Shown: in pieces, positions 1-12,621 of the stretch | Layout of the letters: each line of letters begins with the position of its first letter | Numbering within the stretch: the first letter of the stretch is position 1 | Assembly: GCF_000189635.1 (NCBI RefSeq) | Contig: NW_002476254.1 | Location: 62,001-126,000, forward strand | Source of the DNA: Tetrahymena thermophila SB210 | Taxonomy: Eukaryota > Ciliophora > Oligohymenophorea > Hymenostomatida > Tetrahymenidae | DNA length: 64,000 nucleotides | Reading direction: 5' to 3' | Program-made: the position numbers and the translations under genes | The notes under the pieces: model-generated | What the model was told of the DNA's origin: nothing | What the model saw: the letters and a program-made list of their open reading frames with translations, nothing else | The model's database searches: none

Positions 1-866
1 ACTTTTTATATATTGATAAAATTTGATAAAAATAGCTTTTACATATTTTAATAGGTAATTTTTGTTATTATTTTTAATAGCTTCGTAATTATTTCCCCAA
101 TCTAAGAAACATTTGTGTTACTTTTTATTAAAAAAAAAAATCAGTTTAAACGACTGTAACTTAATTTATTTAGATATGAAAAATCAATTTTTCTTTTTTT
201 AATTAAATTTACTTTTACAAATAAAGTAATACCTTAATATCTTTTTTACATTTAAGGTAGAGGTTAAATAGTATTTTTTATCAAATTTTCTATTAGAAAG
301 TTCAAAATTAATATTTAAAAAATATTAGCTTACATCTATTCTTGTTTTAAATAAAACTCAAAAAAATAATAATAAAGCAAAATTTAAAATAAATTTAGTT
401 AATTTAGAATACGATAACTTAGTAGATTTTAATTAATATTTTTTTGAAAAAATAATTTCCTGAGTTTTATTTAATCTTTTCTTTTTTTATGAAAATAATC
501 AAATTATTACTATGCCTAAAATAGTAGTAGTAATAAAATTATAAAATAGAATTTTTTATTATTTATTTTTTATTTTAAGTAAAATTTTTAAAAGTATTAT
601 CTAATGATTAAAGTCATAGTTATTGTATAGATAATTTTTGGATTATTCGACTAGTAACCTGAATTGCGATACAAAAAGCAGCTTACTATTCTTATATTTA
701 TTTTTACTACTAATCCTCAGGAAGAAATAAATTAATAAGAGAATAATATAAAAAAACAAGAATTCTCTGTATATTTTTAAATATTGAATTTCATTTGTGA
801 TTATAATTCATTTATAATCAAAAATTAATTTTAAGAGATAGATTGAAAATATTAAAAACTAGAAGA
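1..866. other. AT-rich flank upstream of the giant surface-protein gene
   Basis: Very A+T-rich sequence with no convincing gene. One plus-strand frame from an ATG at 604 to a TGA at 844-846 is open for 80 codons and begins with a hydrophobic stretch (MIKVIVIVQIIFGLF), but it has no recognisable domain and stops 20 bases before the next start. I treat it as a chance frame or an uncertain small ORF. The rest probably holds the promoter and 5' UTR of the gene starting at 867. Confidence 0.5.
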
Positions 867-3800
867 ATGAATTTGTATTTTTTTAAAAACTTGTATTTTT
901 TGGTATATACTCTACTTAGCTTGGTTTTAAATGTTTAATCTAAGGAATATCATTAGAATTTTACTATTTCTGATTAAATAATTGAGTATGGCTATGATTC
1001 TTATGGCACATAGAGCTTGAATAGAAGTATTGAAGAGTTTCCAGATAATTTGAGCATACATTTATATTGTTTTTAATCTACTGAAAAGTTATCAATAATT
1101 TTAGAGTAATTCAAAGAGATTTTTACATAGGAATAAATCAATAAATTTCTTATAATAATTGGAGAGGTAGAGCTAATAGACTTTAAGGGTATAAATTTTT
1201 TTTGAAATTTATTAATCATTAACTGAAACAAACATATTTATTTCAAGAAATCTATTTATGTCAAATTGACGATTCAATTTTGATTATTTGTTCATCAGGA
1301 AAGTAAAATAAATATAAAAATTAATCCAAATTATTATAAATATATTTTTTTTCAAATAAAAGTAAAGTTAGGAAAATCAATCTAAAGTTAAGTAAGGAAA
1401 GAAGCAATAGCTATTTTTAAGTAAATATATTTCCTAAATTAATTAATTATTTATTTATTCTTATTACTCTTATCAATTAATAGAATTTGTACTAAACATT
1501 TGCTTACTCAACATTAGGTTAATAAGCTAAAAATGAATTCATAAGTTAAAGTAATTTTCTTATCAAATAAATTTTTTTATTTATTGCATATTTTTATAAC
1601 TAGGTATAGATTTTGTTTAAGTAAATGAATTTTGGTAATGGTTAAAAAGTAATACAGATAGCTTAACATTATCTCAAAGCTTCTTAATATTCAATACAAA
1701 CAATTTATCACTTTAATATATTTTTGAAAGGAATTGCAATAGACTTTAAAGTTATAAGTATATCATTTTAGAGCAAAATAAATATATTTAAATTAAATTT
1801 TATTTTTTAATAATAAGCTAAATATTTCTTGACTAATTAAAAGACAAAAATTGTATATTATTTTCTGGCTCTCAATCTATTCAATTCTTTGAGAATAAAT
1901 AAAAAAATATAAGCTTTTTAAGAAATCTTTAAATCCAAAATAAATTATTATCTAAATAATAATTTTAAAGCAATTTAAGAAATTTAATGCCTATCTGTGG
2001 AGCAGATAGCTGCTTAGATCCTTCATTCAACTTTTGTGCATAGATAGATGATATTGTTTCCTTTTATGCAGTAAAATTTAAAAAAATTATATTGATGTTA
2101 TAATTAAAATACAAACAGGGTAAATAAACAAATGGTTATTGTGCTCAAAGAAATTAAGAATACACTAGTAAGTTTAAAAATAAAAAATTATCTAATTTGC
2201 ATATTTTAATAAAGGTATTTAGATGTGTGCTTCATAACACTGTATTAAAAGTTATACTTACTCGTACTAGAGCAATGGATAATAACATTCTTATGTAACA
2301 TATTCTTGCATCAAATTAATGTCATATAGTTATGTGGGTTATGACCATAATTATTATTGCTTAAGTTATGGCTAAGCAAATGCAATTAAGTATTTTAATA
2401 AAATTTGTTAAAATACTATTTTACTTTTTTTAAAAATAGATGCCTAAAAGATTAATTTTGTTTGGACCAAAAATCTAATTCTTGTATGTATCTTTCCTCT
2501 AACATACTAGATAGCAGATTTGCAAGATAAGTAAATACTGATTTCTGTTTATCATAGTAAGTTGCTACTCTAATTGGAGACCAGATAGAAGAATGTGTTA
2601 GGGGTTATTGTGTTTATACAGATCCAATCACTAATTTTTAAACTTGCAAAGAAGTAGGTATCAAGTATTAATACTGTGCTGATCAAGAAGGTAAAAAATT
2701 TTCCTTTCTATTCATAAAATATATTAGTTTTTTTGAGTATGTTTAATTATTCAAAAAAAAAAACTAATTTTTGAAGATTTATTAATAACAAAGTAAATTA
2801 TTAAAATTTTTTTGAAATTTAGCTTTCGAAAAAATTGTTTTTTACAAGAAATTTTTAAATTATTAAATTATATTTATTCAAACAATTTATAGTTTTTAAT
2901 TAATTTCTAATTAGTATATGTAAAATAATCTTTCTAATTCTATTTTAGGAAAATGCACTTTCATATATACAAATTTATGCTCATATTGTCCAGATGGATA
3001 TTGCTAATTTAGTGATAACTAAGGCTATTGTTTATACGGAAAAGAACTAATTTAAAAGTTAGGCGAAAAAAATTGTGCTATTAAAGTAAACAACAATGGA
3101 TTATGTTAAATATTAAACATAAATTCATAGAAATATTTTAAGTACGATGTTTGCACTGATATAAATGGTTTTTGTTAAAACATTTATGATAGGACTAAAC
3201 TTTGCTAATAATGCCCTAACATCTATAGAAATCCTGGAAATCAGACTTGTTATTCTATTGAATAAACTCAACAATTTTTGTAACTTAAATTAGTATTTAA
3301 TATGAATTTAGATTACATGTAAGATGATTGCTATGATTAGAATAATTGCTTATCAAATTAATCTTTGAAATGTCCTTATGGGTAATTTTTTTGAAAATAT
3401 TCATTCGATTAAAAGGATAAATTTTTTTTATTTAAAATTAGATGCTTTTCATGCAACTCTTAATTTAACTGCACATAATGTTAGAAAGGTTTTTTTATGT
3501 ATAAAAACACATTAAATAACTACAATTAGTGTGTTTTGTGTCCTTAAATAAACTATTATTATTAAAAATGTATTGATTGCTCCTCAGAGTTAGATTTATG
3601 GTAATTTTTAGCAAAAAATTTAGATAATAAATAAATTTTATTTAAAAAGGAATTAGAATTAGTAATTTAAAACATGTAGGAACTTCGAAACGAATAATTA
3701 TTAAAACCGTTTATAATAAATGAATAATTAAGCCTTGAGCTATATTGTAAATTATAATGGAAATAACATTTCAGTCTATAATTTTTGGAACTGTAAATAA

Positions 3801-6800
3801 TTACATTTATATAATATAAATCCTTATTAATTATCACATACTCATATTATCCCCTTATTTTAGATTTAAAAATAACATATTTTATTTTGGTTGAATTTTA
3901 ATAAAATTGGCTATTAATATGTGAAGGTTTATAGTATTTATTTATATTAATTTATTTTTTTAAAAGGTCCTACAAATTGTATTTCATGCTAAATGTAAGG
4001 TATCAATAATGCCATATGCTTATCTTGTCAATAAGGATTTGTTTTGGAATCTTCAAATTGTGTTCCTTGTCCAAATAATTGTACCAAATGTGAGTTTGCA
4101 ATTTTTGTATCTGGAAAAAAAGCTTTATTAAAAAGTTCACTTTCTTAGAAGCAGCTTTCAAGTGGATAATATGCAAATGTTGTTTGGACTTTAATATGTC
4201 TTTAGTGTCCTAATATGTAATTAGTCAGATATGATTTACTGGGTTGTGAAGTTTGTGGATAAAATTGTTTTTAATGCGTTTACAGTAACATTTTTTGAAG
4301 TAGCAATAAAAAATATAATTAAAATCATATTTAAAAAGAAAATATTTACGGAATTATAAACGATCAATAGAATAATTTAGTGTAAATGACTTAATAAGAT
4401 ATTATTAACTTAGGTTATAAAAAAGTATGCTAGTCTTGTTATTAGGGTATTGTAGATGGATCAGGTAATTAAAATTAAAATCCTACCTTCAAAATAATTT
4501 AATTTAAAATAATAATAAAAGGTTAAAATTGTACATAATATTAGATTATACCTTACTGTTAGTCATAAACTTTTCTTATAAATGATTCAATTTAATTAAA
4601 CATCTATCCTTTATACTATTTAGATAACTAGGTTACTAAATTTTAATTAATTTGTACTTTATGCGGTAATGGCTATTTATAGACAGCAGATAAATAAAAT
4701 TGCAATTTATCAAATAATTAAATAAATTATTGTGGTTCCAATGTATTTGATTAAGATTCTAATGCTTGTCTCAATTAAGAATGCAGAAATATGGTATTAT
4801 TTTAATTAAGTTTATTTTATTTTATTTTTTATATTGTATTATTAATTAAGATTTATAATTGTTATGCATGTTACTCTTATAAAACAACTTGGAACTCAAA
4901 TATTATACAAATCTATTAATGCACATTTTGTTAATGGGGATATATTCCAACTTTAAAAGGATGCCTTCCATGCCCAGAAGGATGCGCTTATTGTTATGAA
5001 GGTATAAAAATTATTTTAAAATAATTATTTGGTAATTGATAATTTCTTGATTTAGGATCTAAGTTTTACAAATATACTGAAGATTTAGCTTAAATGAAAT
5101 ATAAGTTTAGTTATTAAGATCGTTTAGATTATAGATTTGGAGCTTAACAGTAAATTTTATGTACAAGCTGTTAAAGTGGGTATTTTTTGGATGCCAATAC
5201 TTAATAATGTATAAAGCTTATATGTGGGAAGTATTGCAAGTATTGTTAATTTGATTATTAAAATAATAGACCTTATTGTTCTTCCTGCGATACTAATGCA
5301 CTATCTAATTTAATAAAAGATTAGTAATATTGGATTGCAAGACTTTACTTTAATTAAAATTAATTACCAGATATCAATTAATTAATTAAAATCACAGGAG
5401 ATGGGACTGATTGTATGATTTGCCCAATATTGTAAATTAATTTAAAAAACATTTTAGAATAATATTATGACTATTCAAATTTATAAAATAATTGATAATA
5501 TTTACAGATTTTTTATAAAAAAGAAGCATGTTATTAACAATCATATAAACAAATATTTTTATTTTTAAACTCCAAAATATATTTAAAATGTTTTTAAATA
5601 ATAAGCTTGATATATTTAGTTACTCCAAATAAAAAATAAATAAATATGAATTCTAGAATTTATTGGTTTTAATTTAAAAAATTTATTTACTTATGGATTT
5701 TAAAACAACATAATATTATATTAAAGTAAAATTTAAAATATTTATTATAAAATATATAATTGTTATAAATAGATGCAGCACTTGTTTTAATGTGGGTGAT
5801 ATTTCTAAAAACCCATATTTTCTTTACTAAAGTTAATGCATGTCTTGTAAGGACAATTTAAATGGATTCTCTTCAAATTTAAATGACTATTAAATAGCAT
5901 ATGATAAATCAAAAAGAAAATGCTATTTATGTAATAATAAAAACTAAGGATGTCATTATCAAAAATAAAAAGTGATATACGCTTAGTGCTCTAATATAGG
6001 TAAACCTTTAGGAGATGGATCTTTGCAAAATCCTATAAATTTTAATAGGCTTTAAGATATAAATATTGATAAAATTATTCTAAATGAATTACCTTATGAT
6101 CAATTGATTGTTTATTATAATGAATTATAAGTAAGAGAAATAAAAGTTAAAATTATCTTTTTAAATGATTTTTGTGAACAATAAAATAGTTTTTAGCTTT
6201 CTTCTCAGCTAGGAAATTAAATATTTTCATTAGAAAGCCTTACATTAAATATTACTTCTTAAAATTTTAATATTTAGCAAAATTTCAAATTAAGTCAAAA
6301 ATAAATATTGAATATTTCTGGTTTTAATACTGTATTTGTTAGTGGAATAGACTTTATTTAGCAAATACCATTTTCAAATTTCGGTATAAATATCTATTCA
6401 TAAAATTTACTTTAGATTAGCTTTGATTTCGTTAGTTTTAAGTAAATTTCTGTTTAAAAAGATGCAAATTATTTTTACCTTTAATTTGCATAGATTTAAA
6501 ATACAACAATATCTATTCAAAATAGTAACTTTTAAAATATAGTATTAGTGAATTCAACACCTTTAATTACATTAGACTAGTTCATATCTTAATAATAAAA
6601 CATAACTTTAAAACTTTTTAATTGCACATTTGACAATGTAAAATTTTTATTTTAAAATTCATATTAAAAGATTTTATTTATTTAATTTAGGTTTATATGT
6701 AAGACTCTATGCTTATTAGATTTAATATGTAGTACATATAATTTTAATTACAAATTGTGAATATAATTAATTCAAATATTTTGAGCAGCTAATTGTTAGT

Positions 6801-9800
6801 ATTTAATAGTCCCTCATAAACAAATAATATAAAAAATATATAAATTTAACAATTAGCTGTATCTAAAACTAATTTTACAGATTAGTCATAAATTCTTTTT
6901 GATTATAGCATAAATTATTTGATCCTACAATAAATAACAATTTAAAACTGCTAGTTTTCAATAGACTAGATTTAAAATTATTTAATAGTAACTAATATAA
7001 TTTAAACCAATTAAATAATAGTGTCCTATAATCAAATGAACAATTACGGGTTATTTAATTTAGTAAAAAATAAAAATGGTCAGGTACAAAACTAAGCTTA
7101 CTTAAATAACATAGAATTTTCAAATAATTAAGTTTCTGGTTATTAGTCGTTTTTATTTAAAAATGATGGAATTAATGTGAATAGCATAACTTTTTCAAAA
7201 ATAACTGTATAGAATAACTAAATATTAAATCTAGGTAACAATTTAATTTAAATTAAATCTGCAATTTCTGTAATTTTATCACAGATAAATTTGAGGGATA
7301 ATTTAAACTTATAATTTATGTATATTACTAATACTTATAATATTAATATTGATACTTTAGACTACGCCTAAACCGATGAGTAATATATATCCTAAGGTAT
7401 CATATCAATAAAATATGCTTACAATTAAATATCAATAAAAAATGTAAATGTTAAGAATATAAATGCTGCACAGATTCCTATAAATATCAAACTATTATTT
7501 TCTGTGAACTAAGTTTCAAATACGATAATATAAATATAAAATTTTATCTTAAAAAATATTACATTAGTTTCTTCCAAGCAAACTACCTCTATGTCATTTT
7601 TACATATATCCTCAGACTTAAGCTCAGAAATCAGTATAAAAGATGTTTAATATCAATTAGCTAATCTTTAGAGTACAATTAGTTTTGTAAATATTATTTT
7701 TTAATTTAATTTAATATACCTAATTTATATTTTTTAAAACAAAATAAAAGGCTAGCTTATAGCAAATATCTGCTTTTTTAAATATAAAGGCTTTAATAAG
7801 TTCAGTTTAAATAGAAAATGCTGTTTTTTCTGATATAAGTCCTTTTCTCATAGCACCTTTATTTAACATTTTTTCATAAACAACCATATTTAAACTAATT
7901 TCTGTTAATTTCAACAAATTTGATTTGCAAAATATTAAATAAAATAATTCTTACAAGTTAGGAGGTGCAGCTTATATATAAAGCGTTACCACATAAATAA
8001 TTAGTTCTAACATAACAAATTGCTAAGCAATTTAAGGTGCTGGTATTTATTTAGTAATTGTAGATTTTGGTAATGTCTAAATTAAATAAAGTAATTTTGT
8101 AAATAACATTTCCTATTTAGACAATAATTTTGAGTTACAAGGAGGAGCTATTTACTTCGACGGTAAATAATCATACGGATTCGATATTTCCATTTAATAA
8201 ACTAATTTCACTAATAACTTTGCTTCTTTTCGAGGAGGTGCTGTCTATTTAATAACACCTTTTTAATATGGTTGCTCACTAAGTATACTAAATAGTAAAT
8301 TTATCAACAATTTGAGCTTATAAGGTAGTTAAATTTTTGTCTAAGGAAATTTATAAGATAAGACTAAATTAGAAATTAATAATATTTAGTTATTAAATTA
8401 CATTTCATAGCTATTCTAGCAAATGACCTTCTTAAAAGCTCTTATTTTGAAAAACAAATAGTATTAATACTATGTATCATCAAATATTTAAGTTAGTAAT
8501 ATTTAATACTTTTAATTAGAATAATCAAATTTAAGTATCATAAGTGATCCATCAAATCTAATAAATATAGAATAGCTTATATTTTAGAATATTCTTTAAG
8601 TAGATGGTTTAAAAAAATTTGATTGTTTCTTAACTACATTTGAAAATAGTATTTATAAAATATCTTTGATTTCTTTAAATAACATAAATCAAACTTAATT
8701 CTAATATGTGACAATTTAAAACAATACAAATTATTATGATTACTTGATTACAAAATAAAATAAAACTTTTCAAAATACAAACTTACTTTAAATATTTTCT
8801 AATTCAGTTTCAGTAAGCCATTCTAACTTCACTAATAACACTTGCTCAGTTTGTTAAAATGGCAATATTCTAATTAATTCAGTAAAAATTCATTTAAGCT
8901 TGAACTATTTTTAGAAAAATATTGCACTAAATGGAGGAGCTCTTTACATTTCAAATTAAATAGGAGTCTTTTAAAATACATTGAATGGCAATAATTCGAG
9001 AATCCTTTAATAAATAAATTCAAATAAAACAAATTCTTTTATATTTGATTCATACACTATTATTAGTAAGTGTTCATTTGAAGAAAATTAATCAGTTTTA
9101 AGCGGAGGAGCTATTTATCTCTAAAACTTTCCAGTAATAATTCAAACATCCAAATTTATTTAAAATAATGCTCAATTAAATGGAGGAGCTATCTTTAGTC
9201 AAGATGAGTAAAACTCTTATTTAGAATCAATTAATTGTTTATACTAGTAAAATACAGCTTTAAACGGAGGAGCTGTTTATTCAGTATAAGGTAATTCTTT
9301 ACAAAGCTAAAAAACAAATACATTTATTTAGAATAAAGCTTCAGTTTTGAATAATGATATATTTGTTAGTCCTACTTAAATGATGATTACGATAAATAAA
9401 GTATTACATGATAATAAAAAACCTAAAATATAAATATCGGATCATATAAGTGGCTATATGGAGGTAATTTTGTTAGTTTTTTTATATTGTTAAACTTTAT
9501 TAATAAAAAAAGGAAGAAATTTTGATATCACTAGCAAATAACGAAGGAGATGTATATTAAAATATTGATTAACCTGAAGTATTGCAGATTTAAAAAATAA
9601 GTGGCTAAGGTTATATATCGCCAAACACTTTAAGTCAAATAAACGGTATATATAATTTAACAAAGCAAGTTAATATATATGGAAATTTCGGATAAAATTT
9701 AACACTAAAAATCTATAGTGATAGTATAAAAGTACCTAATTTTGATAGACTTACAGGATAAGTAACATATACTAGAGGATTTTCAGTAACTCTGCAAATA

Positions 9801-11989
9801 AATATGATTTAAAAGTGCCCTGTTGGATATGTTTCAAAAAAGAATATTCTAAACTATGATGTTTGTATTATGTGTAAGGGGTCCTATTCTTTTGATCCAG
9901 ATTCTTAAGTTTGCACTCCTTGTCCTGTTTAGAAAGCTATATGTTATGGAAGTTTTATTTAACTTCCTCAGGGGTATTGGAGATCTAGTTCAAATTCTAG
10001 TCTATATTATGAGTGCGAATCAGATTTTATAAAATGCATAGGAGATAATTCTACATTATTTAAACAAGTATCCTAATATAAGTTAAAAGACTCATATGAA
10101 GTCTACTATTGTAATAGAGGTAATCAAAATATTTTTCAATATAAAAATTATTCAAGGATTTTCAAAATTTTTTATTTCAAATAAATTATTTTGCATTTTT
10201 TCAGAGACACTTAAAACATTTATTTATTTTTATAAGGATATGTTGGAGCTCTTTGTGGGGATTGTGATATCAACCAGGCTTTTTGGGATTCTAAATTTTA
10301 TAAATCTAGCTATAATAGCTGCAAATAGTATTTTTTTTTATCAAATTAATTTTTTCAATTATTCAAAAATTTAATTAAATGCCATTATCTTTCTAAATAA
10401 ACAAATTATTATAATTTATTTTATCTTAAATAATTTTTATTAATATTTTTAATAAGGTGTAGAAATAATTTGGCTATAAGCGTATTAATTATATTTTGCT
10501 TAGCTTTAGTTCATTTATTGCTTTTATTCTACTATTCGTATAAAATCTTATAAGATGCCTAATAGGTTTTTATTGTTAAAATATTAAAAATATTTTCTTC
10601 AAAAATTGTATCAAGCGGATAATAAAGTCAAGTCAATTAAATTAAATTAATTTTGAATAACCTTCAAATATTAGCAAATATTGTAAATTTAAATATTCAA
10701 GATGATGCTACTATGTATTTTGTTAATTTTTTCAAATTTCCATTTATCCTACCTGTTGATGAACTATCATGCTATCTTGATAAAAATATTGGCTTTTTGA
10801 CAATGCCGTTTTTAAAGCTATCTTACTATTTCATTTATTGCACCTTTATGATATTTGCATGCTTTGTTATTTAAATGCTTCTTTAAGTTAAATCAAAAAG
10901 CAAACAAAGGCTGCAACCTTGTTTAAATAGTGCTTTTATTTTACTGCTTTTCAATATCCCATTATTTTTGAAAATAGGATTGGGTGTGGTAAATTTAAAT
11001 TATTTTTGATTTAATTTAAACTTTATTTAATACTTTAGAATAATTTAAAAAAATATATAATAAATTATATTAATTTTTTATATATTATAAATTAATTTTA
11101 GATGACCTGCTAAAAATATGATGGTAAAATGTATGTAAGTGATTATTTAAATATACCTTGTGATCAAAAGTTTCGAATTATTTCTTTAAGCTTTGCTTTA
11201 CCTATGCTTCTTGCAATTTCTTCTTTATTTATCATAATATTTTTATTCCTAAGAATTAACTTATAAAGCTTGTAAAAATATAAATATTATAAACATTTTG
11301 GATTCTTCTACAGATAATACACCGAGGATTGCTTTTATTGGGATCTAGTAATTTTAGTATAAAAATGCTCAATAATTGCAATAACTTAGTTAGCCAAAAA
11401 TAATTAAAATATAAAGCAAATAATATTATGCATCATTTTAACTATCTATACAATAATAACAAAAAAAAGTAAAATTTACAATATAAATTCATTTTATTTA
11501 TTAATTTAATTTTTTAATTAAAAAGATAAGCCATTTTATGACTAAAGAATAAATATGTTAGATTTCTTCATATCTTACCTGCTGATTTTTGTACCTTGTT
11601 TTAATTTGATTATTTATAATTCAGATAGTGAGGTTACTGCTAATTCTTTTTCATATGCCTTAATTTTTCTTTACGTTCTAATTGCTTTGCTGAACGTAAC
11701 TACTTATTTATATTACTTTTTAAAGAATAAGAATAGTGTTATTAGGAAGATTTTAATATAAATATATAAAATGTTAAATAAACTAAGCTTTATAAAGAAA
11801 AAGTTTTAGATCTACGATGAAAGATCGCGTAATAATTGGATTCTCCTTAAATTTATCATAACAAATTATATTTAAAACTAAGACTAAAAAATCTACATAG
11901 AAATCAATAATTAAAATATGAAAAATTTAAAAAAAATTTTTGAGAAATAAACTAAGAAAGAAACTGCAATTACTAATTTAATTAAATGA
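867..11989 (+). CDS. Giant cysteine-rich, beta-helix, multi-pass surface protein
   Basis: Probably a cell-surface or secretory-pathway protein of about 2,900 residues; its ligand and role are unknown. The ATG at 867 opens a classical signal peptide (MNLYFFKNLYFLVYTLLSLV). The reading continues through about 20 GT-AG introns, the first at 1189-1247, 1421-1483, 1551-1603, 2071-2118, 2168-2214 and 2390-2439; larger ones lie near 2692-2949, 3600-3965 and 5432-5772. From about 1990 to 6000 it is rich in paired cysteines (CxxC, CxxCxxGY) like furin-type or growth-factor-receptor repeats. From about 6000 to 9700 it is Asn/Ile/Ser-rich, with Gly-Gly-Ala-(Ile/Val/Leu)-Tyr motifs at 7961, 8141, 8234, 8933, 9104, 9182 and 9266, as in Pmp-type or pectin-lyase-like beta-helices. 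A second cysteine cluster and GYVGALCGDCD follow near 10240, then about six hydrophobic segments and a basic tail ending at TGA 11987-11989. The exon structure near 6660-6910 is the least certain. Family assignment rests on architecture, not a search. Confidence 0.75.
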
Positions 11990-12621
11990 AATAGTAAAAA
12001 ATTATCGTTTTAAGATATTTTATAATTTAGTTATTTTATTTAAAATAATATCTTATATTTTTTATGTACTTAGTTAAAATAATGTATCAGAAATATTCCA
12101 GTAATTAGGATTTTTCTTTTAAAATTTTTATTAGGATTCTTCAGTTTAATAATTTAAAAAATTGATATTTTTTCTCTTAATAAATAAAAAAAAATATAAA
12201 AATTATGGTATTATAAATGAATACTTTTAATTGTTAATTTAAAAATTTAAATCTATATTTTTATTTGCACAAAAAAAATTATAAAAATTTTATTTGTATT
12301 ATAAAATAATATTTAATGAATTAAAATAATAATATTTTAATAATTTAAAATATTTCTACACTTTTCTTTATATAAATTAAAGCTTTTATTTTAACACAAA
12401 ACAACTAACTATTTTTTATGCTTTTTAAAAAAATAAGTTTATTAAAAAGCATTTTATATTTTTATATATTAAATAAATAATAAACGATGTTTCAAATAAT
12501 ATTTTTCTTTAACTATACAAATACAATTTGTTTTGAAATACAATCAAATCTTCTTAAAAAAATGGAATTTTTTATATACATTCAAAAATTGATAATTCAA
12601 CTAATTAGAAACTAAAATTTT
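11990..12621. other. Convergent intergenic spacer
   Basis: A+T-rich spacer between the 3' ends of the giant plus-strand gene and the minus-strand FAIM-like gene. No open frame with coding character was seen. It should contain both polyadenylation regions, but no specific signal can be named. Confidence 0.6.

Noticed and set aside
604-846. 80-codon ORF with a hydrophobic N-terminus
   Set aside because: It has no domain and no splice path that joins it to the giant gene, and the signal peptide at 867 is a much better start.
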